Shown here one piece after another: positions 4,472 through 10,751 of a DNA stretch of 22,529 nt. This DNA is from a virus: the IMG/VR virus record IMGVR_UViG_3300031566_000397, positions 1 through 22,529 of that record. The stretch is one strand, 5' to 3'. Numbering within the stretch: position 1 is the first letter of the stretch; every line of letters begins with the position of its first letter. Made by a program: the position numbers and the translations under genes. The notes beneath the pieces were generated by a model. That model did not search any database, was not told the DNA's origin, and saw only the letters and a list, made by a program, of their open reading frames with translations.

Positions 4472-4696
4472 TTAGTAAAATTCGTTCAAAATAGTTATTA
4501 CTTCTCTACTTCCATCTTGGTGTTCCATTATTAATTTTCCACCAGTCTCGGATAACATCCTGTCCATATCTGCTAAAAAGTTTAATGCGGCACTTATGGC
4601 AGATGCCTTGTTCCGTGTACAGTACCTAAGCTGAAGATACTCTGTATTGGCAATATCCCTAGCTGTCATACCCATTGTAACTTTTTTAGTTTTCAT
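4472..4696 (-). CDS. Small protein, possible ribbon-helix-helix DNA-binding fold
   Basis: 74 residues from the ATG at 4696; a TTG codon at 4702 lies upstream of the predicted transcription start and is rejected. The segment YCTRNKASAISAALNFLADM resembles the helical part of ribbon-helix-helix regulators (small residues spaced with ASAISxALxFL), followed by a short beta-like tail. The upstream sigma-70 promoter is near-consensus and its -10 box ends 8 nt before the ATG, so the mRNA is leaderless or starts at a later in-frame ATG (4675 or 4669). Possibly an early phage regulator; the fold call is weak. Confidence 0.6.
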   Translation of the reverse strand: MKTKKVTMGMTARDIANTEYLQLRYCTRNKASAISAALNFLADMDRMLSETGGKLIMEHQDGSREVITILNEFY

Positions 4697-4703
4697 TTGC
4701 AAG

Positions 4704-4732
4704 AGTATATATCATTAAAAATATCATGTCAA
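4704..4732 (-). promoter_or_regulatory. Sigma-70-type promoter, near consensus
   Basis: Reverse-strand TTGACA (4732-4727), a 17-nt spacer and TATACT (4709-4704). Predicted start at about 4697, one base before the ATG at 4696. Confidence 0.8.
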
Positions 4733-4741
4733 CATAAATTA

Positions 4742-5407
4742 TCATGCAAATCCAAACGGATCAGTAAATACCAACTGTACCCCAACCGGGGTACGCCTAT
4801 ACATAACATTATCAGCATGTAAATCAAGAGAGCCAATATAACCATACTCCCCATTCACGATGTCCTTTAAAAAGTCCAACGCCCATTTAAATTCATCATT
4901 ATTAACAATAAACCTACCATGGTTTTTATTCCAAAAATAAGAAATACAATATAAAGGAATCTGTTCAGCATACTCAAGTAGGGGTGTAAATTTACCAGAT
5001 AGAAAGCGGTTAATCTCCGGCCCCCTGAAATATCGTGAAATCAATTCTCTTAATTCTTCCTCACTAACATTCTTCCACGATACTAATTTTTCCATAGTCC
5101 AATCACGGAACACGCGGCCTTCCGCATCCTTGTCATCGTTTGTGACATATATTCGGGGGAAGTGTATGTTTTTGTTCCATATCTTTTTCTTTTTAAGTAA
5201 CTTCGCATATGAGACAAACGCATCCCCCATTTCATCAGGACGCCTATGGTATTTCGTAATCATATGTGGCTCATCTTCGTCGTGTTTCACAAAGGAAAAA
5301 TGGCCGGGGTCATTAGACAATCCATATTCTTCAGGGTGGCCGCGTTCTTTCGGGTCAAATTCCCGGTGTTTTCTTGTATGTTTTGTTGTTATTTCTGACA
5401 GTTTCAT
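4742..5407 (-). CDS. Kinase-fold (APH/protein-kinase-like) phage protein
   Basis: A 221-residue protein whose C-terminus has the layout of a kinase catalytic centre: GSLDLHADNVMYR (192-204), matching D-L-H-x-x-N of aminoglycoside-phosphotransferase-type enzymes (D195 and N200), then VFTDPFGF (213-220) with D216 in place of the DFG metal-binding Asp. The N-lobe is short and has no clear glycine loop, though K43 or K52 could serve as the ATP lysine. The N-terminus MKLSEI resembles two other proteins in this window. A GATAAATA late-type promoter ends 5 nt before the ATG with no ribosome site, suggesting leaderless late expression. The target is unknown; it could be packaged or act late in infection. 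The fold is moderately sure, activity unproven. Confidence 0.6.
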   Translation of the reverse strand: MKLSEITTKHTRKHREFDPKERGHPEEYGLSNDPGHFSFVKHDEDEPHMITKYHRRPDEMGDAFVSYAKLLKKKKIWNKNIHFPRIYVTNDDKDAEGRVFRDWTMEKLVSWKNVSEEELRELISRYFRGPEINRFLSGKFTPLLEYAEQIPLYCISYFWNKNHGRFIVNNDEFKWALDFLKDIVNGEYGYIGSLDLHADNVMYRRTPVGVQLVFTDPFGFA

Positions 5408-5412
5408 AACAA

Positions 5413-5420
5413 TATTTATC
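5413..5420 (-). promoter_or_regulatory. Late-type promoter GATAAATA for the kinase-like gene
   Basis: GATAAATA on the reverse strand, 5 nt from the ATG at 5407; by T4 spacing the start is the A of that ATG. One-base variant of the T4 consensus at the first position. Confidence 0.6.
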
Positions 5421-5432
5421 TACACGCCAGAC

Positions 5433-5561
5433 TTAAATCTTTAATATTTCATCTGAGTCACTTGGTGTCATGTGTATCATTAAAAATATCAACGTCATAG
5501 GCCACCCCACACTTACACCAGTAGCACAAAATATTAATACGATTGTTGTTAATGTATCCAT
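5433..5561 (-). CDS. Small single-pass membrane protein
   Basis: 42 residues, beginning MDTLTTIVLIFCATGVSVGW. Residues 5-30 are almost entirely hydrophobic, followed by an acidic polar tail (SDSDEILKI), so it should sit in the inner membrane. A sigma-70 promoter ends 7 nt upstream of this ATG, placing the start exactly on its A; the ATG at 5564 is upstream of that start. No Shine-Dalgarno is present. It lies between the glycosyltransferase and kinase-like genes. No family recognised; early host-membrane action is a guess. Confidence 0.6.
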   Translation of the reverse strand: MDTLTTIVLIFCATGVSVGWPMTLIFLMIHMTPSDSDEILKI

Positions 5562-5567
5562 CATATA

Positions 5568-5596
5568 AGTATATATTACCCTAAAGTCACTGTCAA
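5568..5596 (-). promoter_or_regulatory. Sigma-70-type promoter for the small membrane protein
   Basis: Reverse-strand TTGACA (5596-5591), a 17-nt spacer and TATACT (5573-5568). The -35 box contains the TGA stop of the glycosyltransferase gene. Confidence 0.8.
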
Positions 5597-6201
5597 CCCT
5601 TTCCAATTTTTCCCTTTGCCTTATACAATGCTTTACTATCGCCCTTAGATGCCCTATGGCATATAATAGCGTGCCTGCTGGGTTCGGGATTATTCACCCT
5701 AAGCATTTCAAAGTAGTCTTCGGGTAATTCATCTACCCGTAAGTTCGTGATAATTTTACCAGAACTCTTCCACATATCATCCAATGATAACTCATCAGAC
5801 CACGTATCCTCGGATATTCTACGGTTCCACTCCTGTAAAAAAGAAAGGGCAGCGTCTGTATAATTTAAATACAATGTACCAACCTGCCATATACGTTTCC
5901 TATGGGGGGCCATTTTTCGTGCGGCAAAGTCAAAGGGGTAATCCCCCTTAAACAGTTCTGGTAATTTCATAAGAGAACCATCCACATCTATCCACAGTAC
6001 CGGGGTCTTTAACTCCTGTAGAGTCTCATAAATAAAGACTGGTTTCATTCGGGTATTTGCAAGGTAATCACCTGTGTCTTTACGTTCAACGATATGATGA
6101 TTCAACCCCATTCGCTCACAATCTCGTATCATTAGACCGGCATACTTCGGATATTTCCATGATCGTGTAAAGAAACTTATAATTGTTGGATACTCATTCA
6201 T
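5593..6201 (-). CDS. Putative GT-A type glycosyltransferase
   Basis: A 202-residue protein. Residues 5-10 give an initial strand, and VLWIDVDGSLMKLP (68-81) contains a DxD motif (D72, D74) that in GT-A enzymes binds the metal and nucleotide sugar. The later GTLYLNYTDAALSFLQEW and SDELSLDDMW segments resemble the acceptor-site region of nucleotide-diphospho-sugar transferases. There is no membrane segment. Its start overlaps the stop of the pyruvyltransferase gene by 8 bp, so the two are translated from one mRNA and probably act on the same glycan. Donor and acceptor are unknown. Confidence 0.7.
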   Translation of the reverse strand: MNEYPTIISFFTRSWKYPKYAGLMIRDCERMGLNHHIVERKDTGDYLANTRMKPVFIYETLQELKTPVLWIDVDGSLMKLPELFKGDYPFDFAARKMAPHRKRIWQVGTLYLNYTDAALSFLQEWNRRISEDTWSDELSLDDMWKSSGKIITNLRVDELPEDYFEMLRVNNPEPSRHAIICHRASKGDSKALYKAKGKIGKG

Positions 6202-6973
6202 TTAAATATGCCTGTAATGGTTTCATTATCTTATTTACATCTATATCTATATCCACTTGGTAGTTAAACTTTCCCAAATCCTCTGGTGGTATACGCTGTT
6301 GGAAGTCAATACACTCAGGAATCAATTTTACAGACTGGAAATAGTCCTTAAATTTCAAACCATCCCCGTTTAGTTTATCAGAATGCTTAACCCATACAGC
6401 GGGTATACCATAAGCGTGGGCTATGATAACTCCATGTAAGGAACTACTGATTATCTTCTCACACTCCAGCACTTGGGCTATGACACGCAGTGGGTTGTGA
6501 TCTAAGGGGTTTATTACCTTTATGTTAGGCAAACCAGTGTACCACTTAGAAACTTGATCTGTGTCAACATAATGAGCAAAGAACCCATATTCATATTTCT
6601 TCTGAACATCTGGTTTGTTAAACACTTTAGGCATAAGCAGTGCCGGGTCACCAAACACAGGATTACATGGTATGCGTTTCTCTTTAAGCTTTTCGTATGT
6701 TAATGGCCCGCGTACGGACAGATACAAAGCATCTCGCTTTAATGTGTCGTTGTCACGCATCATCCCACTACCCCACACTATGGTGTTACTACCCGCATGA
6801 TTAATAATACTGCCAACCCCAATCAATGTTCCAGAGGGAAACGGGCGATGCGTATATACACACTTATATCCAAATAGGCTGTCTAATAGAATGGGGGTTA
6901 GTATGTCTCCGAAGTTCCCGGGTTGTGGACCTTTGGACCACCACGCATTGATTGTACGTTCTGTCTTATTCAT
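6194..6973 (-). CDS. Polysaccharide pyruvyltransferase family protein
   Basis: A 259-residue protein with the recognisable landmarks of the polysaccharide pyruvyl transferase family (CsaB/ExoV type): GNFGD (19-23), IVWGSGMM (65-72), SVRGP (86-90), GDPALL (108-113) and SSSLHGVIIAHAYGIP (176-191). Members transfer pyruvate from phosphoenolpyruvate to sugars, forming ketals on cell-wall or exopolysaccharide. It is cytoplasmic by sequence and the length is somewhat shorter than typical. It is translationally coupled to a glycosyltransferase. A GCTAAATA box 6 nt before the ATG resembles a late promoter and would give almost no leader. A role in altering host envelope glycan or decorating the virion is inferred. 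Confidence 0.82.
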   Translation of the reverse strand: MNKTERTINAWWSKGPQPGNFGDILTPILLDSLFGYKCVYTHRPFPSGTLIGVGSIINHAGSNTIVWGSGMMRDNDTLKRDALYLSVRGPLTYEKLKEKRIPCNPVFGDPALLMPKVFNKPDVQKKYEYGFFAHYVDTDQVSKWYTGLPNIKVINPLDHNPLRVIAQVLECEKIISSSLHGVIIAHAYGIPAVWVKHSDKLNGDGLKFKDYFQSVKLIPECIDFQQRIPPEDLGKFNYQVDIDIDVNKIMKPLQAYLNE

Positions 6974-6979
6974 GTTACA

Positions 6980-6987
6980 TATTTAGC
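6980..6987 (-). promoter_or_regulatory. Possible late-type promoter GCTAAATA
   Basis: GCTAAATA on the reverse strand (6987-6980) differs from the T4 box at two positions. Predicted start at 6974, next to the ATG at 6973. Confidence 0.4.
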
Positions 6988-7030
6988 ATTCCTATTTACA
7001 CGTGAAATTTACACAAAAAAGGTATATTAC

Positions 7031-7038
7031 AATAAATA
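7031..7038 (+). promoter_or_regulatory. Late-type promoter AATAAATA
   Basis: AATAAATA, 29 nt before the ATG at 7068; predicted start near 7044, giving a 24-nt leader that contains AAAGG. Confidence 0.55.
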
Positions 7039-7067
7039 CTTCTATAATCTATCAAAGGTGTCTTATT

Positions 7068-7856
7068 ATGGAACTGTTAAACGAACTTACATCCAACTGG
7101 GAAATTGCGTCTCTAACTGAAGAGATGGATATAGTACTGGCAGAATATAAAGAGTTAATCCTCTTTACTCAACTAAATGAAGGGGTACTAGATGACCTAG
7201 GTGACGAAATAGGTCAGCGGGCCGCTGAAATACAACGTAGAATTGACGTTATAACTAAGGCTAGAGACATAGTAGCTAATCTACAAAAGAACGGGGAGTT
7301 GACGCCGGAACAAATTAAATGGCATAAAAACAACTTGACTAAAAATAGAAAGTCTTTAAGCTCTGCCCTTAAGCGTACATCCTCTAAGATGAAAGCATTT
7401 AAGAAAGCTGCGGCAAAGGCAGTTAAGCAAGCGAAGAGTGATAAACCTAGCAAGAGCCCAGTAGTCGATACCCCTGTTGCTAACCCCGCTGATGACCCTG
7501 TTGATGGTGGACGTGATGTTGATCTAGCAAACGAATTATCTCAACTACACAAACTAGCCCCCATAACATTGAGCAGAATAAAAAGCGGAAGTATAGATCC
7601 TAATAATGTAGATATGGATGATAATAACTATGAGGCTAAAATGGATGCCATAGAAGCCTTGGAAGATGGTGGGTATTTGGCTATGAACGGTAAGCTTACA
7701 GATAAAGGAGAGGCTACTGTGACTGCTATTAGAGGTAAACAACGAACTAGAAGCAGCATAAACCGCTCAAGTGACCCAATAAGTGCCCTTGCGGATATGG
7801 GTGATGATGATGAAATGGATGGAGACTCCCGTCTAAATAAATTAAACTTCAACTAA
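7068..7856 (+). CDS. Late protein with coiled-coil region and C-terminal helical domain (paralogue of the next gene)
   Basis: 262 residues from the ATG at 7068, chosen because it has an AAAGG ribosome site at good spacing and because the N-terminus MELLNELTSNWEIASLTEEM then aligns with that of the next gene. Residues 1-130 are helical and charge-rich, with a Lys/Ala-rich stretch near 115-135. After a Pro/Asp linker, residues about 170-240 form a domain (LHKLAP... LTDKGEATVTAI) similar to one in the protein at 11202-11636. L16-T17-E18 fits the (L/I)xE cleavage rule of T4-type prohead protease, and the homologous position in the next gene also fits. An internal head protein is plausible; no family recognised. 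Confidence 0.7.
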   Translation: MELLNELTSNWEIASLTEEMDIVLAEYKELILFTQLNEGVLDDLGDEIGQRAAEIQRRIDVITKARDIVANLQKNGELTPEQIKWHKNNLTKNRKSLSSALKRTSSKMKAFKKAAAKAVKQAKSDKPSKSPVVDTPVANPADDPVDGGRDVDLANELSQLHKLAPITLSRIKSGSIDPNNVDMDDNNYEAKMDAIEALEDGGYLAMNGKLTDKGEATVTAIRGKQRTRSSINRSSDPISALADMGDDDEMDGDSRLNKLNFN

Positions 7857-7865
7857 GAGAATATC

Positions 7866-8477
7866 ATGCTGCTACTGAATGAACTTACTGATAAATTTGA
7901 AATATCTGCCCTAGCGGAAAGTATTGATTCTATATTACGAGAATATGATGATATAGTTAAAAAAATTCCAATACGGGAGGGTATGTATAGTATGACAGAT
8001 GAGCTAACCAGAAGTCTAGCTCTTCTAGATAATCAAATACAAGAAATAAAAAGTGTCCGGGCGAAAACTAAAGAATTATATCAAAAGGGTGATACCTCTA
8101 AGGAAGACGCCATCCTTTCCCGTAGAGGCCATGTGGCTAAGATGAGAAAGTCGGTAAGTTCGGTTACTGAGTTACTACAAAAGTTCCGCAAATCTATTGA
8201 TGTTTACCTTAACGACAGCAATGAATATCTGAAAACTTCCAAGAACACAATGTTTAAACACGCCAAGAACGATGGTGATATGTCAACAAAAATGCCACGG
8301 AAGGATATAAGAAAAATGCAACAGCAACGCAGTCAGCGAATGGGTAATAAAGGTGAGCAACAACCTACCAATCGACGAAAGTCTATGGCAGCAAAAACAG
8401 ATGTACCGACGTTACGGCAAAAACCGGATCAACGTCGGGGTGAAAGACGAAGGTCTATGGCTACGAGAAACCCTTAA
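7866..8477 (+). CDS. Late basic protein, paralogue of the preceding gene
   Basis: 203 residues, starting MLLLNELTDKFEISALAESI, which matches the preceding protein at about half of the first 30 positions including LLNELT and L-x-E at 16-18. The middle is helical. The C-terminal 50 residues are strongly basic with two related motifs, RRKSMAA and RRRSMAT, suggesting DNA contact. The gene follows its paralogue by 9 bp with AAGAGA as ribosome site, so they are co-expressed late. Its 3' end overlaps the convergent gene by 17 bp, and a perfect palindrome AACCCTTAAGGGTT (8469-8482) covers the stop. Packaged DNA-binding head protein is a reasonable guess. Confidence 0.7.
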   Translation: MLLLNELTDKFEISALAESIDSILREYDDIVKKIPIREGMYSMTDELTRSLALLDNQIQEIKSVRAKTKELYQKGDTSKEDAILSRRGHVAKMRKSVSSVTELLQKFRKSIDVYLNDSNEYLKTSKNTMFKHAKNDGDMSTKMPRKDIRKMQQQRSQRMGNKGEQQPTNRRKSMAAKTDVPTLRQKPDQRRGERRRSMATRNP

Positions 8478-8934
8478 GGGTTGCTTTAATAACGATACGA
8501 GACACTAAGCCCTGTAGTGTATTCACAATTGGGGTATTTGACTTACTTGCTATAAACTCTATGTATCCATGTAGTTCGTAACTATCATCCAATTTAATAA
8601 TATCATCGGACTTCATGTGCGTTCCCATCTCTACTAAAGTAATGGGGGCCATTGATTTACCAGAAAAATTAAAAACCCTAAGATTTGCCTTACTCAGTGA
8701 ATCGTGTTCCCATGATACTTGAGTTATATACTTGGGGTTCGTAAAGGTCTCTTCCCCCACATAAGTTTCCCAATCATCAACGGTTGGATCTAATATAACC
8801 AAATCTGGAATTTTTGCTTCGGCTAAGAGATCACATAATTCTTTACGCCAAGGCGTTTTCATATCCCCGGCTAAGAATACTGCGAATTCATTAGCCTCCA
8901 CGTCGTATGTATCTTTCGGTGTTAATGTTCTCAT
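8461..8934 (-). CDS. Nucleoside 2-deoxyribosyltransferase-like protein
   Basis: 157 residues. FLAGDMK (20-26), DPTVDDW (49-55), SWEHDSLSKA (74-83) and SMAPITLVEMG (94-104) follow the order of motifs in the nucleoside 2-deoxyribosyltransferase-like family, where the last motif (usually GPxTxxExG) contributes the catalytic Glu (here E102). Family members exchange bases on deoxyribonucleosides or hydrolyse them; in a phage this could serve salvage or removal of nucleotides. The stop is UAG, rare in this window, followed after one codon by a second UAG. A TATAAATA box lies 5 nt before the ATG, predicting a leaderless late mRNA. Confidence 0.7.
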   Translation of the reverse strand: MRTLTPKDTYDVEANEFAVFLAGDMKTPWRKELCDLLAEAKIPDLVILDPTVDDWETYVGEETFTNPKYITQVSWEHDSLSKANLRVFNFSGKSMAPITLVEMGTHMKSDDIIKLDDSYELHGYIEFIASKSNTPIVNTLQGLVSRIVIKATLKGFS

Positions 8935-8939
8935 AGATG

Positions 8940-8947
8940 TATTTATA
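8940..8947 (-). promoter_or_regulatory. T4-type late promoter, TATAAATA
   Basis: Exact TATAAATA on the reverse strand (8947-8940); predicted start at 8934, the A of the ATG. It overlaps the last codons of the phosphoesterase gene upstream at its first base only. Confidence 0.7.
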
Positions 8948-9496
8948 TCAATGATGTGATTTCATCTCCCTCTTTGCCATGAACCTCTTTATTTCCTCAA
9001 AGGCGTAGGGTCTATATTCGGGGGATATCTCCTTACTATCAACTCCCACATCAACCGACTTACAGTTTGGTGGTAGTGACCCATGAGAATGCCCATATAG
9101 ATGCCACGAGCCGTGGTGTGCTCTATTCCATACCCTCATTCCATAATGGAACAAGACCATGTGCTGCTTCTCTATGGTCACCTCTCGGTAATGATAGATA
9201 GCGTCAAGCAACCCACTGCCAATAAAGTTCCCACTATGTTTGGCAAGAGCCTTATCGTGGTTTCCTAGAATGAGACTCTTCTTCCCATTCAAACGCCGTA
9301 AGGTGTTTTGTATTTGATTTTCAGGCATGAACCCGAAGTCTCCTAAAAACCACACAACATCACCCGGTCGGACGACATTGTTGTGTTCATTTATCAGTGC
9401 CTCATTCATTTCCTCTACGGATGTGAATGGCCTATCTGCGAACCGGCAGATGTTTTTATGACCAAAGTGTTGGTCGCCTGTAAAAAATGTATCCAT
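8948..9496 (-). CDS. Calcineurin-like metallophosphoesterase
   Basis: 182 residues with all metallophosphoesterase motifs: GDQH (7-10), GDFG (52-55), GNHD (78-81), a later His in LFHYG (H117) and GHSHG (135-139). These bind two metal ions and hydrolyse phosphoesters. The short single-domain form is common in phages and prokaryotes, where substrates (cyclic or linear nucleotides, RNA ends) are mostly unproven. A strong AAAGGAG site precedes the ATG. It lies downstream of the gene at 9559-9870 on the same strand and probably belongs to the MazG operon or a promoter in the short gap. Confidence 0.88.
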   Translation of the reverse strand: MDTFFTGDQHFGHKNICRFADRPFTSVEEMNEALINEHNNVVRPGDVVWFLGDFGFMPENQIQNTLRRLNGKKSLILGNHDKALAKHSGNFIGSGLLDAIYHYREVTIEKQHMVLFHYGMRVWNRAHHGSWHLYGHSHGSLPPNCKSVDVGVDSKEISPEYRPYAFEEIKRFMAKREMKSHH

Positions 9497-9558
9497 AAAT
9501 TTCTCCTTTAGTTATATACATTCTTTACCCCTGTGGTTGGCATTATTGCCCTATCTTG

Positions 9559-9870
9559 TTACCTATTGTTACGATAATCATAATCAAGTGGGTATTTATT
9601 TATATCCAGATCAGTAACCTCAAACTCAGGAAACACCTCCATGATAGCATTTAGACCCTCTTCCATATCAGAAAAGTAGAAACACTTACCATCATCTTGC
9701 CCGGTCATAAAAAACTCTGTGATATCATCTACCTGTAGCTCCCGGTCCTCACATATTTCCTGATATAGTTCTATATCTTCAGGTTCAACGAAGCCACTAC
9801 ATTCAGCCCACCGACATCCAAGCCGCTCAATATCCAGCTTAGAACTAGAGTCTACAATAATACCCTTCAT
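9559..9870 (-). CDS. Hypothetical acidic protein, 103 residues
   Basis: A soluble acidic protein with many Asp/Glu and four Cys (C19, C24, C45, C63), including a WAEC segment. No family recognised. GGGGGAGAG stands before the ATG, and the ATG overlaps the TGA of the upstream gene (ATGA), so it is translationally coupled to it. Part of the minus-strand operon that begins with the MazG-like gene. Confidence 0.75.
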   Translation of the reverse strand: MKGIIVDSSSKLDIERLGCRWAECSGFVEPEDIELYQEICEDRELQVDDITEFFMTGQDDGKCFYFSDMEEGLNAIMEVFPEFEVTDLDINKYPLDYDYRNNR

Positions 9871-10196
9871 ATTCTCTCCCCCGAGTTATATTTTAATATA
9901 CATGCGTCTGATATACGATACGCTAATACCGCATCCTGACAATAATATTTGATCGTAAGATCTATAATGCTATTTATGTCATCCCTTGTACACATGATTC
10001 TTACTGGAATCATCCTTTCTTTAAATAATACATCATCTGGATTAACCCACTGCCCAGTGACTGGCTTTAAGACGGTTAGCCCGGAAGAAATTGCACGCAC
10101 CTTAGCATCCCACACCCTGTGATATCTGGTATGTATAGGTTTGCCGGTGTTGCTTATTGTGGGTACAAGTATCTCCCACATGCTATTTTCTTCCAT
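9867..10196 (-). CDS. Hypothetical phage protein, 109 residues
   Basis: A soluble protein beginning MEENSMWEILVPTISNTGKP, with IHTRYHRVWDAKVRAISSGL and QWVNPDDVLFKERMIPVRI segments. It has the look of a conserved phage protein but I cannot name a function. GGA lies 8 nt before the first ATG; a second in-frame ATG at codon 6 is possible. It ends in an ATGA overlap with the next gene. Confidence 0.75.
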   Translation of the reverse strand: MEENSMWEILVPTISNTGKPIHTRYHRVWDAKVRAISSGLTVLKPVTGQWVNPDDVLFKERMIPVRIMCTRDDINSIIDLTIKYYCQDAVLAYRISDACILKYNSGERI

Positions 10197-10252
10197 TTTC
10201 AGTATCCATAATTTAAAGATGGCAGCATGATATCACAATAATATTTGAATGT

Positions 10253-10492
10253 CTATAGGGGGGTATTATCTAATACTTTATCTGATGTTCTGCGGTGATG
10301 ATCACCACAGCGGGTTTTATCTAGGTCTTTAACCCAATTGGTTTGGGTTTCATATACACATACCTTAGCCTTCAATTCCTCGACATGATTAAAAAACCCC
10401 CTAACCTTATTGTACAGAGGGATAAAAAAAACGTATAATACTAATAAACTAAAAACAGCTATTAGTATATAATTAATTGTCTGATAATCCAT
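10253..10492 (-). CDS. Small membrane protein ending in UAG
   Basis: 79 residues. Residues 7-27 (NYILIAVFSLLVLYVFFIPLY) form one transmembrane helix near the N-terminus; the rest is a charged, partly helical domain with two Cys and a His/Arg cluster (CGDHHRR). The layout resembles small phage membrane proteins such as spanin components, but no lysis motif is clear. It overlaps the preceding gene by 20 bp and has AGAGG before its ATG. The stop is UAG; readthrough would add 17 residues before UGA. The same operon encodes an anticodon-CUA tRNA. Confidence 0.7.
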   Translation of the reverse strand: MDYQTINYILIAVFSLLVLYVFFIPLYNKVRGFFNHVEELKAKVCVYETQTNWVKDLDKTRCGDHHRRTSDKVLDNTPL

Positions 10493-10652
10493 TATATACC
10501 TCTGGAGGATTTGCTAAAATCTGATCAGTAATAGAGTGCATTTCACGTACATTTTCAATGTCCATAGCAAAATAAACACCGGCCTTCCTAATAATATATA
10601 CCACTTTGCCATCTTTTTTCATGGTTTTATACAACTCAACCTTATTATCCAT
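10473..10652 (-). CDS. Hypothetical 59-residue protein
   Basis: The start is taken at 10652 because AAGGGG lies 5 nt upstream; an ATG at 10667 lies against the tRNA 3' end and has no ribosome site. Sequence begins MDNKVELYKTMKKDGKVVYI and contains a beta-like hairpin (VVYIIRKAGVYFAM) then a helix. Unknown function. It directly follows the suppressor-type tRNA and overlaps the next gene by 20 bp. Confidence 0.65.
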   Translation of the reverse strand: MDNKVELYKTMKKDGKVVYIIRKAGVYFAMDIENVREMHSITDQILANPPEVYNGLSDN

Positions 10653-10668
10653 ACGTACCCCTTTCATT

Positions 10669-10745
10669 TGGCGCTTCGGGTGGGAATCGAACCCACGACG
10701 CAGGATTTTAGAGATCCCCGCTCTGTGCCACTGAGCTACCGAAGC
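10669..10745 (-). tRNA. tRNA with anticodon CTA (amber-suppressor type)
   Basis: The reverse complement is a complete, well-paired cloverleaf: acceptor GCTTCGG/CCGAAGC, U8-A9, D stem GCTC/GAGC, anticodon stem GGGAT/ATCCT (outer G-U), loop CTCTAAA with U33 and anticodon CUA, T arm GTGGG-TTCGATT-CCCAC, G73 and encoded CCA. CUA reads UAG. The loop equals that of E. coli tRNA-Trp (CUCCAAA) with one change, as in the known su7 amber suppressor. It lies between the MazG-like gene (6 nt) and a small gene. The amino acid charged cannot be told from sequence alone; G73 fits Gln, Trp, Arg(UCU) or several others. Confidence 0.9.
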
Positions 10746-10751
10746 ATATAA

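Noticed and set aside
7002-7067. Upstream in-frame extension MKFTQKRYITINTS of the gene at 7068
   Set aside because: It crosses the AATAAATA promoter box and predicted start; alignment with the paralogue begins at 7068.
8469-8482. Palindrome AACCCTTAAGGGTT as a terminator
   Set aside because: It has no loop and no T-run on either side; the overlap of two convergent gene ends explains little more, so it is only mentioned with the gene.
10669-10745. Alternative reading as tRNA-Arg(TCT) or tRNA-Leu(TAA)
   Set aside because: Shifting the anticodon stem by one base breaks pairs and removes U33; the register that pairs fully gives CUA.
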